A stretch of DNA of 64,000 nucleotides, from NCBI GenBank assembly GCA_020632995.1, contig JACKEN010000001.1, positions 1,768,001 to 1,832,000 on the forward strand, read 5' to 3'. Below are positions 8,145-17,625 of this stretch, in pieces. The translations under genes were made by a program, and so were the position numbers. Position 1 is the stretch's first letter; each line of letters begins with the position of its first letter. The notes under the pieces are model-generated. The model did not search any database, was not told where the DNA came from, and worked only from the letters and a program-made list of their open reading frames with translations. The DNA is from Deltaproteobacteria bacterium. GTDB taxonomy: Bacteria; Myxococcota; Kuafuiibacteriia; Kuafuiibacteriales; Kuafuiibacteriaceae.

Positions 8145-10407
8145 CCCTCAGACCCTCCACCGGCGGGTGCAAGGCCGCCGTCACCGCGGGGTAGATGGTG
8201 GCCAGATAGCTGATGATCACCGCCGCCACCGCGATGGCAGAGATCTCGCCCCAGTCCATCACCACCGGGAGGCGCTCGATGTAGAAGATGCGGGGGTCGA
8301 GCTCCACCCCGAACTTCTCGACGAACAGGCAGATGCCGACCCCGATGAGGCCGCCCAACAGGGCCCCGCCGACCCCGATGATCAGCCCCTGCACGACGAA
8401 GATCTTCATGATCGAGGCGTCGCTCGAGCCGAGGGACTTGAGGATGGCGATCTCCCGCTTGCGCTGGAGCACGATCATCACCAGCACCGCCACGATGAGG
8501 AACGACGCCACCGTCACGATCATCCCGAGGGCGATGAACATGGCCAGCTTCTCCAACAACAGCGCGCTGAACAGCTCCTTGTTCATCGCGCGCCAGTCCT
8601 TGACCGTGTACGGGTGCCCGCCCACCCGGCGCTTCACCTCTTCGGCGATGCGCGCGGTCTCGTCGACGTCGGCCAGCTTCACCTCGACCCCGGTGGCCTC
8701 CTTGCGCAGACCGAAGAAGCGCTGGGCCTGCTTCATGTCGATGTACGTGAACTTCGCGTCGTACTCGTACATCCCGGAGTAGAAGACCCCCGCCACCCGA
8801 AACCGGCGCAGCTTGGGGGTGGGGCCGAGGGGCCCGATCTCGTCCGACGAGGGCGAGACGAGCTTCACGGTGTCGCCGACGTAGGCGCGCAAGGTCTTCG
8901 ACAGCTCCCGGCCGATGAGGATGCCGGGCAGGATCCGCCGCTGCGTCGGCTCCCGGATCGCGGGCTGGTCGAGCATGATGGGTTGACCGACCGCGGGGGT
9001 CGACGTGCGCACCGGGGGCGGCGGGAAGGTGAGCCGCGGCCGGGCGCCGGGGATGTTCTCGGGGTGCAATAGATCGTCGAAGCTCCCCTGCTCCACCGTG
9101 CGCCTGAGCTCCGCCACCCCCTCGGGATCCGAGGCGTCGACCCCCTTCACCAGGGTGCCGGAGAGCCCCACGTCGGTGGAGATCATCGCGTCGCCGAGCA
9201 CGAAGGCCACCGCGGAGGACACCCCGTCCACCTGGCGCACCTGGGCCTCGACCTCCTCGTACTCGGTGAAGTCGTCGCCGCGCTTGCCCACCACGATGTG
9301 GGCGTGGGCCCCGAGGATCTTCATCTTCAGATCGTTCTCGAAGCCGCTCATCACCGAGAGCACCACGATCAGCGCCATCACCCCGAGGCACACCCCCACC
9401 ACCGCGATGATGGTGACGATGCCCACGAAGCCGTCCCGGCGGTGGGCCTTGAGGTAGCGCAAGGCGATCTGCGCCTCCATGCCGAAGCCGGGATCGAAGC
9501 GCCCCCCGCCGTGGAGCAGGAACCCCTGGCTCCCGCCCACCGTCATCAACGACACCAGGGCCACGGTGGGGAACACCGCGAGGCCGAGCAGGATCTGCTC
9601 CTGCGGCACCATCTGGAGCGGCGACAGGAGCCCGTCCATGAAGCCCACGAGGAGCCCGCCCACCCCGCCGCCGCCCTCGGCCGCGAAGGTCGGGCCGATC
9701 GCGGCGACGAGGAAGAGGGTGTAGCCCACCAGGAGCGCCACCATCACCTGCTCGACGAAAGCCAGCCTGCGGCGCACCCACGCGAGCACGAAGCCGGTCA
9801 ACCACGCGGTGACCAGCACCCCCACCGCCCGCAGCGCCGCGATCACGTTGCCGTCATAGGAGGCGTAGCGCGCCCCCTCGCTCGCCACCGCGACCACCGC
9901 GGCGAAGATGACCACGCCGAGCCCGGCCGCCCGGGTGGTGCCGGGCCGGTGGTTCACGCCCAGCATCGCCCCGATGGCCACGTACGCGAACCCGCCCACG
10001 CTGTCGGTCGCGAACGCGGCGCGGGCCATGCCCCCCTCACCGACCACCGCGGGCGGCAGCGCCCCGTCCAACAGCCCCAGGAACTGGGCGACCAGGCCCA
10101 CCGCGGCGAGCACCGCCGCGGTGGCCAGCACCTCGGGCCACGGCGCACCCTTCCAGGGGGCCATGATCTCCCGCAGCTCGAGGAGGCGCTGAGCCCCCTT
10201 GGAGCCGTTGAGGGTGGCGCCAGGGCCGTGCCGGAACCGGAACCCCAAGATGAACCCGGAGACCAGCATCGCGAGCGACGTCACCGCCACCCCGGTGGCC
10301 TGGGCCCGGGTGCCGGTGGGCACGGCGGCGAGCAGGTAGAGCAAGGCTACCTGCGCCACCACCACCACCAGGGCGTGCTGCGCCCCCGTCCAGAGCCGGT
10401 TACCCAA
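8137..10407 (-). CDS. LolC/LolE-family permease with a large N-terminal membrane extension
   Basis: 756 residues, against about 400 for ordinary LolC/E. The C-terminal 440 residues form a standard module: IALRYLKAHRRDGFVGIVTIIAV with the first helix and VLSVMSGFENDL, a long periplasmic MacB-like domain, then three helices and a cytoplasmic LQRKREIAILKSLG coupling motif. The first 310 residues add about seven hydrophobic segments found in neither E. coli LolC nor LolE. There is only one permease gene, so it probably acts as a homodimer, as in LolF-type systems. The start is TTG (10407) with GAGGG upstream, 7 bases after the lysS stop. The function of the extension is unknown. Confidence 0.88.
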   Translation of the reverse strand: MGNRLWTGAQHALVVVVAQVALLYLLAAVPTGTRAQATGVAVTSLAMLVSGFILGFRFRHGPGATLNGSKGAQRLLELREIMAPWKGAPWPEVLATAAVLAAVGLVAQFLGLLDGALPPAVVGEGGMARAAFATDSVGGFAYVAIGAMLGVNHRPGTTRAAGLGVVIFAAVVAVASEGARYASYDGNVIAALRAVGVLVTAWLTGFVLAWVRRRLAFVEQVMVALLVGYTLFLVAAIGPTFAAEGGGGVGGLLVGFMDGLLSPLQMVPQEQILLGLAVFPTVALVSLMTVGGSQGFLLHGGGRFDPGFGMEAQIALRYLKAHRRDGFVGIVTIIAVVGVCLGVMALIVVLSVMSGFENDLKMKILGAHAHIVVGKRGDDFTEYEEVEAQVRQVDGVSSAVAFVLGDAMISTDVGLSGTLVKGVDASDPEGVAELRRTVEQGSFDDLLHPENIPGARPRLTFPPPPVRTSTPAVGQPIMLDQPAIREPTQRRILPGILIGRELSKTLRAYVGDTVKLVSPSSDEIGPLGPTPKLRRFRVAGVFYSGMYEYDAKFTYIDMKQAQRFFGLRKEATGVEVKLADVDETARIAEEVKRRVGGHPYTVKDWRAMNKELFSALLLEKLAMFIALGMIVTVASFLIVAVLVMIVLQRKREIAILKSLGSSDASIMKIFVVQGLIIGVGGALLGGLIGVGICLFVEKFGVELDPRIFYIERLPVVMDWGEISAIAVAAVIISYLATIYPAVTAALHPPVEGLRDD

Positions 10408-10414
10408 AGCGCCC

Positions 10415-11923
10415 TCAGCCGACGTTCTTGCGCATCTGCGGGAACAGGATGACGTCCCGGATGGAGGCCGAGTTGGTGAGGATCATCGCCAGCCGATCGA
10501 TGCCCGCGCCCCAGCCCGCGGTGGGCGGCATGCCGATCTCGAGGGCGTGGCAGTAGTCCTCGTCGTAGTCCATCGCCTCGTCGTCGCCCTTCTTCTTGGC
10601 GTCGACCTGGGCCTGGAAGCGGGAGCGCTGATCGTCGGGGTCGTTGAGCTCGGTGAACGCGTTCGCGATCTCCCGGCCCGTGATGTAGAGCTCGAAGCGA
10701 TCGGCGAGGGTCGGGTCGCTGTCCTTGCGCCGGGCGAGGGGCGACACCTCGATCGGGAAGTCGATGACGAAGGTGGGCTGGATGAGCTCCGCCTCCCACA
10801 GGTGCTCGAACAGGTCCATGACGAGCTTGCCGGCCGGGAGCTTGGCGTCGAGGTGCAGGCCCTCTTGCTTCGCCCGCGCCGCGATCGCCTCGGGGTCGTT
10901 GAGATCGAGCCCCGGCGCCTTCTCGAGGAGCCCGTCGCGCACCGGGATGCGCCGGAAGGGCTTCTCGAAGTCGATGATGGTGGGCTCGGTGCCCTCCTGC
11001 CAGCCGCCGTAGGGGACCTTCAGGGTGCCCGCCACCGCCTCCGCCGCGCTCCGGAACATCTCCTCGTTCAGGTCCATGAGGTCGGTGTACGTGGCGTAGG
11101 CCCAGTACAGCTCCATCATGGTGAACTCGGGGTTGTGCTGGGTCGACAGGCCCTCGTTCCGGAAGTTCCGGCCGATCTCGTAGACCCGCTCGAAGCCGCC
11201 CACGATGAGGCGCTTCAGGTGCAGCTCCGGCGCGATGCGCAGGAACAGATCCATGTCGAGGGTGTTGTGGTGGGTGATGAAGGGCTTGGCCGCCGCGCCC
11301 GAGATCAGCCCGTGCAGGATGGGCGTCTCGACCTCGTAGAAGCCGCGCTGGTCGAGGAAGCTCCGCAGGTGGCGGATGAGCTTGAAGCGCTTCTCGAAGG
11401 TGGCGCGCACCTCGGGGCTCACCACGAGGTCGACGTAGCGCTGGCGGTAGCGCTGCTCGATGTCGGTGAGGCCGGCGTGCTTGTCGGGGAGCGGGTAGCG
11501 GTTCTTGGTGGCGAGCTGGATGTCGCGCACCTGCATCGTCAGCTCGCCGCGCCGGGTGAGGAAGCGGGGCCCCTCGGCCACCACGATGTCGCCGATGTCC
11601 AGGAGCTTGCAGCGGGCGAAGGTCTCCTCGCCCACGAGGTCCTTGCGGATCTGGATCTGGATCTTCCCCGCGCGGTCCCACAGGTCGCAGAACATCGCCT
11701 TGCCCATGCCCCGCACCGCCATCAGGCGCCCGGCCACCCGGAACTGGGGGTCGCCTTCGGCCGGCTCGCCGGGGGCCTCGCCCTCCGCGCTCACCACGTC
11801 CTGGGTGCTGTGCCGGACCTCCAGGCCCGACGGGTAGGACGGCCAGCCCTGCTCTGCCAGCCGGTCCGCCTTGTCCTTACGTACCCGGAGGATCTCCTCA
11901 ATGCCGCCCGCGCCGGTTTCCAT
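10415..11923 (-). CDS. lysS: Lysyl-tRNA synthetase, class II
   Basis: 502 residues, normal bacterial LysS length. An N-terminal OB-fold anticodon-binding domain (VAGRLMAVRGMGKAMFCDL) precedes the class II catalytic core: motif 1 with RSFLDQRGFYEVETPIL, motif 2 FRNEGLSTQHNPEFTMMELY, and motif 3 GWGAGIDRLAMILTNS. It charges tRNA-Lys with lysine in the cytoplasm. It is first in an operon with the Lol export genes; the lysS-lolC link recurs in this group. It diverges from ettA across an 87-base spacer that should contain both promoters. Confidence 0.97.
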   Translation of the reverse strand: METGAGGIEEILRVRKDKADRLAEQGWPSYPSGLEVRHSTQDVVSAEGEAPGEPAEGDPQFRVAGRLMAVRGMGKAMFCDLWDRAGKIQIQIRKDLVGEETFARCKLLDIGDIVVAEGPRFLTRRGELTMQVRDIQLATKNRYPLPDKHAGLTDIEQRYRQRYVDLVVSPEVRATFEKRFKLIRHLRSFLDQRGFYEVETPILHGLISGAAAKPFITHHNTLDMDLFLRIAPELHLKRLIVGGFERVYEIGRNFRNEGLSTQHNPEFTMMELYWAYATYTDLMDLNEEMFRSAAEAVAGTLKVPYGGWQEGTEPTIIDFEKPFRRIPVRDGLLEKAPGLDLNDPEAIAARAKQEGLHLDAKLPAGKLVMDLFEHLWEAELIQPTFVIDFPIEVSPLARRKDSDPTLADRFELYITGREIANAFTELNDPDDQRSRFQAQVDAKKKGDDEAMDYDEDYCHALEIGMPPTAGWGAGIDRLAMILTNSASIRDVILFPQMRKNVG

Positions 11924-12010
11924 GGTGCGCGGAGGGGTACACAGCCCGGCAGGGACGGGTCAAACGAAGAGTCTTGCCAAGGCCTGACGGGGCGGGCAGA
12001 AGCGCCAACG

Positions 12011-13684
<1,674 letters not shown>

Positions 13685-13691
13685 GAATCAA

Positions 13692-15171
13692 TCACTCCTC
13701 GTCGCGGTGGCCGACGTACTCGGCCACGAAGCGCCGCAGGTCGTTCAGCTCGAACGGCTTGGCCAGGCGCTTGTTGCTCACCTTCTCGAGGAACTGCCGG
13801 CCGTCACCGCTGAAGGTGTTGCCGGTCATGAACACGATGTCCGCCTCGAGGCCGGGGCGGTGGTTCTTGATCCACGCGTACACGTCCATGCCGCTCACGT
13901 CGGGCATGAAGAGGTCGCAGAAGATCAGGTCGAAGTCGGAGTCCTCGGTGAGCAAGGCCACCGCCTCGCGGCCGCTCGTCACCGCGGTCACGTCGTGCTG
14001 CCGGAGCGCGCGCCGGAACGCGTTGCCGAGGGGCGCCTCGTCGTCGACCACGAGCACCCGCTTGGTGTCCGAGGGCCGGGCGGGGCCGCGCCGCCGCGGG
14101 GGCGAGGAGTCGTGGTCCACCACCCCGTGGGCCGGGAGCTCCACCCGGAAGGTGGTCCCGCGCTCGGGCTCGCTGTCGACCGTGATGCTGCCCCCCATAT
14201 CCATCACCACGGTGTGCGCGATGGAGACGGCGAGGCCGGAGCCGATGCCGGGCGGGGTGTCGGTGAAGAAGGTGTCGAAGACGTGCCGCACCACCTCGGG
14301 GGGGATGTTCGGGCCGCTGTTGGTGAACTCCACCACCACCTTGTCGCCGTCGGCCCGGCACGCCACCCGGATGGTGTGCTCCGACGCGTGCCCCACCGGC
14401 AGGGCGTGGGCCGCGTTCAGGAGCAGGTTGAGCATCGCCTGGCCGAGCACCGCCTCGTTGGCGAGCACCGGCGGCACCTCCTCCAGCGCCTTCACCAGGC
14501 GCGCGCGCGGTACCGGATCGAGATCCACGCCATGTTCAGCGTGAACTCGAGGATGTGCTTGACGTCGATCTCCCTGAGCGACTCCTGGTCGGCCCGGGCG
14601 AAGGCCTGCAGGTCGGCCACGATGGCGCGGATGCGCTCGGCCCCCTCCATCGCCTCGCCCATCGACTCCTTGAGGTCCCGCTTGCGCGCCTCGCCGAGGG
14701 ACTCGGCGATCACGTCGCACTCCTCCACCATGTAGTTGAGGTTCCCGAGCAGGTAGGAGAGCGGGTTGTTGATCTCGTGGGCCACGCCGGTGGCCAGAGC
14801 GCCCACCGACATCATCCGGTCCACCAACACCTGGCGGGCCTGGAAGCGCTTCACCCAGGTCAGGTCGCGGGCGATGAAGCCCCGGCTCGGGCCCCGGATC
14901 GGGGACAGGTGGAAGATCGCGAGGGAGTCGTCGGCCCGGATGAAGCTGAACTCCACCGAGGAGCTCCCCTGCTCGTCGAGCCACCGCTCCAGGCGCCCCG
15001 GAAGTCGGGGTGCACGTCGTCGAAGACGCTGCGGCCCTCGAAGGCGGCGCTGGGGCGCCCCAGGAGGTCCCCCCAGGCGCGGTTGCAGTACGTGTAGCGC
15101 CCGTCCTCGACGAAGGCCACGCCGTCGCTGGCCTCGTCGATCATCGCCGCCACGGCCTCCGGGCTCACCAC
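13692..15171 (-). pseudogene. Hybrid sensor histidine kinase (PAS-HisKA-HATPase-REC) with two frameshifts
   Basis: Three successive frames together make one hybrid kinase. From GTG 15171: a PAS domain to ...DVHPDFR. Then from about 14997: RLERWLDEQGSSSVEFSF into the dimerisation helix GVAHEINNPLSYLLGNL with the phospho-acceptor His. Then from about 14505: RARLVKALEEVPPV, N-box NLLLNAAHAL, ATPase lobe and a receiver domain (VLVVDDE, FCDLFMPD, MTGN, LAKPF). The first break fits loss of one base in a C/G run at 14996-14999. The second fits one extra GC in the dinucleotide run at 14499-14509. The G1 box reads TNSGPNI instead of the usual D-x-GPGI, so ATP binding may also be weak. It is either a decayed gene or an intact gene with sequence errors. 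Confidence 0.8.
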
Positions 15172-15281
15172 GCAGAAGACCTTAGCACCACCCCGGAAAG
15201 GCCGTCGAGGACGCGCCCCGGCCGGCGCGGTCCCAGGTGCGACTTTCTCCCGCTCCTGCTAAACACGAGCCCGGAGCCCTG

Positions 15282-16694
15282 ATGTCGACACCGAAGAGCG
15301 AGACCTCGGGCGCCTCGGGCTCCCGCCGCCTGGGGCGCTACCTCCTGCTCCGCTCCCTGGCCGCGGGCGGCATGGGCGAGATCTTCCTGGCCGAGCACAC
15401 CGGCATCGCCGGGTTCGCCAAGCGCGTCGCCCTCAAGCGGATCCGGCCGGAGCTGGCCCGGGATCCCAACTACGTGCGCCTGTTCCTGAACGAGGCCCGG
15501 CTCGGCTCGTTCCTCAACCACCCGAACATCGTCCACATCTTCGACGTGGGCCACGCCGGCGACGACCTGTGGCTGGTGATGGAGTACGTCGACGGGGTCG
15601 ACCTCAAGCGCCTGACCCGCCGCGCCCGGCTGTCCGGCCGGCCGCTCACCCCGGTGGTGGTGGCCGCGATCATGGTGGACGTCCTGTCCGCCCTCGAGGA
15701 GGCCCACGGGGGCGGCCCGCACCTCACCACCACGCCGATCATCCACCGCGACATCTCGCCCGAGAACGTCGTGGTGGCTCGTTCCGGGGCGGTGAAGGTC
15801 CTCGACTTCGGCCTCGCCAAGTACAGCCCGGAGTCCGACAGCGTGCCCTCCCTCGAGGGGGACATGATCTTCGGCAAGGTCCGTTACATGCCCCCCGAGC
15901 AGCTCAAGGGGCAGCTGATCGACGCCCGGGCCGACCTGTTCTCCCTCGGGGTGGTGATGTACGAGGTGCTGCAAGGCGACCTGCCCTTCGGCCGCGGCAA
16001 CGCCAACCAGGTGCTCGCCGCGATCATGGCCGGGCCCCCGCCCTCCCCCACCCAGGGCCAGGATCCAGAGCTCGACGCGATCATCTTCCGGGCCCTCGAA
16101 CCCTACGCCCAGCGGCGCTACGCCAACGCTCAAGAGATGCGGCGGGCGCTGGTGCAGTACATGGAGCACAAGGCGCAAGGCAGCCTGCCCCTCGAGGGCC
16201 TGCGCCGGCGCCTGCAGCGCGGCGCCCCCGGGGTGCTCGAGGCGGGCGAGCTGTCCCAGGAGCCGCCGGAGCGCGCCGCGACCGAGATCGCGCTGTCGGT
16301 GGCGGAGCGCTGCGGCAAGTGCGGCGAGGAGTTCACCACCCTCTTCATGGACGGGATGATCGTGGACCGCTGCTCCGGCTGCCGCGGGGTGTGGCTGGAT
16401 CCGAGCGAGCTCGACCGCATCATCGACCAGCGCTCCGAGCACCCCACGGTGATGCCGGACGACGTCTTCAAGGAGGCCCCGCTGGATCGCCTGGTCGGCT
16501 CGTGCCCGACCTGCCGCACCGGCCTCGAGTCCTACCGGGTCCCCGGGCAGCCCGCCCACCTCGAGGTCTGCGCCCACTGCCTCGGGGTGTGGTTCGACCA
16601 CGACGAGCTGCGCCTGCTCGCGCACGACGACGTGGTGACCTGGCTGCGCGGGATCCTGCGGGCCCTCGAGGCCCACAGCGCCCCTCACATGTGA
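15282..16694 (+). CDS. Ser/Thr protein kinase with two C-terminal zinc ribbons
   Basis: 470 residues from ATG 15282, preceded by GGAG at 6 nt. Kinase domain about 17-285: glycine loop LAAGGMGEIFLAE, VAIK-type ALKRI, HRDISPENVV (Ser in place of the usual Lys, common in myxobacterial kinases), DFGLAK, and MPPEQ in place of APE. From about 344 to 460 there are two zf-TFIIB-like modules, CGKCGEEF...CSGCRGVWLDPSEL and CPTCRTG...CAHCLGVWFDHDEL, each with four Cys and a following hydrophobic/acidic helix. No membrane segment, so it is probably cytosolic. The zinc ribbons may bind nucleic acid or a target. It diverges from the histidine kinase and overlaps recR tail-to-tail by 10 bp. Confidence 0.9.
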   Translation: MSTPKSETSGASGSRRLGRYLLLRSLAAGGMGEIFLAEHTGIAGFAKRVALKRIRPELARDPNYVRLFLNEARLGSFLNHPNIVHIFDVGHAGDDLWLVMEYVDGVDLKRLTRRARLSGRPLTPVVVAAIMVDVLSALEEAHGGGPHLTTTPIIHRDISPENVVVARSGAVKVLDFGLAKYSPESDSVPSLEGDMIFGKVRYMPPEQLKGQLIDARADLFSLGVVMYEVLQGDLPFGRGNANQVLAAIMAGPPPSPTQGQDPELDAIIFRALEPYAQRRYANAQEMRRALVQYMEHKAQGSLPLEGLRRRLQRGAPGVLEAGELSQEPPERAATEIALSVAERCGKCGEEFTTLFMDGMIVDRCSGCRGVWLDPSELDRIIDQRSEHPTVMPDDVFKEAPLDRLVGSCPTCRTGLESYRVPGQPAHLEVCAHCLGVWFDHDELRLLAHDDVVTWLRGILRALEAHSAPHM

Positions 16695-17308
16695 CGGCGC
16701 CCCGCGATGGCGCGGGAGATCGTGGCCGGGTCCGCGTACTCGAGGTCCCCGCCGATCGGGAGGCCGCTCGCGATGCGGGTCACCTCGAAGCCGAGCGGGG
16801 TGAGGAGCTTCTGCAGGTAGAGCGCGGTGGCCTCGCCCTCGACGCTGGGGTTGGTGGCGAGGATGAGCTCCTTCACCTCGCACCCCCCCGCGCGCAGGCG
16901 GACGAGGAGCTCCTTCACCTTGAGCTGGTCCGGCCCGATGCCCTCGAGCGGGGCGAGGGTCCCGTGCAGCACGTGGTACTGCCCTGCGAACTCCCGGCTC
17001 CGCTCGATCGCCCGCAGGTCCTGCACCGTCTCGACCACGCACAGCACCGTCGGATCCCGGCGGGCGTCCCGACAGATCCCGCACTGGAGCTCGTCGGTGA
17101 GGTTCATGCACGTCTCGCACAGCCCCACCCGCTCGGTCGCCTCGAGGAGCGCGGTGGCGAGGTCCTGGGCGAAGTCCCGGCCCTGGCGCATGATGAAGAA
17201 CGCAAGACGCGTTGCAGACTTCTCCCCGATGCCGGGGAGCCGTCCGAGCGCCTGGACCAGGCGGGCGATGGGATCCACCCGCCGCTCGTGGGGAAGCGGG
17301 CTCGACAT
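16685..17308 (-). CDS. recR: Recombination mediator RecR
   Basis: 207 residues. Helix-hairpin-helix LVQALGRLPGIGEKSATRLAF, a Cys4 zinc finger (CETCMNL...CGIC) and a Toprim domain (VLCVVETVQDL, ILATNPSVEGEATALYL) in the standard order. It loads RecA on gapped DNA with RecO and RecF. The ATG at 17308 overlaps the ybaB stop (TGATG), so it is the last gene of dnaX-ybaB-recR, an arrangement shared with Bacillus and Escherichia. The first helix-hairpin-helix region contains a GCAA-N6-TTGC element at 17202-17215. Confidence 0.96.
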   Translation of the reverse strand: MSSPLPHERRVDPIARLVQALGRLPGIGEKSATRLAFFIMRQGRDFAQDLATALLEATERVGLCETCMNLTDELQCGICRDARRDPTVLCVVETVQDLRAIERSREFAGQYHVLHGTLAPLEGIGPDQLKVKELLVRLRAGGCEVKELILATNPSVEGEATALYLQKLLTPLGFEVTRIASGLPIGGDLEYADPATISRAIAGRRHM

Positions 17309-17616
17309 CAGAACATCCCGGGGATGGGGAGCCCTCCGGTCACCTTGCCGATCTCCTCGTTCATCATCTCGTTGGCGCGCTGGATGGCCTGGTTGGTGGC
17401 GGCCACGACCAGATCCTGGAGCATCTCGATCTCGTCCGGATCCACCACGTCCTTCTCGATCTTCACCGAGACGATCTCGGAGCGCCCGTTGGCGGTCACC
17501 ACCACCATGCCGCCGCCCGCGGAGCCCTCCACCGTCTTCGCGCCGGCCTGCTCCCGCGCCTCTTCCATCCGCTTCTGCATGCGCTTCGCTTGGCGCATGA
17601 TCTCTTGCATGTTCAT
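17308..17616 (-). CDS. ybaB: YbaB/EbfC family nucleoid-associated protein
   Basis: 102 residues, typical length. MNMQEIMRQAKRMQKRMEEA is the N-terminal helix of the family; the conserved core VKIEKDVVDPDEIEMLQDL and a Met/Gly-rich tail GGLPIPGMF follow. It is a small dimeric DNA-binding protein with a proposed role in recombination or chromosome organisation. It lies between dnaX (9-base gap) and recR (1-base overlap). Confidence 0.95.
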   Translation of the reverse strand: MNMQEIMRQAKRMQKRMEEAREQAGAKTVEGSAGGGMVVVTANGRSEIVSVKIEKDVVDPDEIEMLQDLVVAATNQAIQRANEMMNEEIGKVTGGLPIPGMF

Positions 17617-17625
17617 GATCTGAGC

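Noticed and set aside
10547..12010. A long N-terminal extension of the ettA frame
   Set aside because: It is antisense to lysS; the true EttA start with its conserved N-terminus is at 12011.
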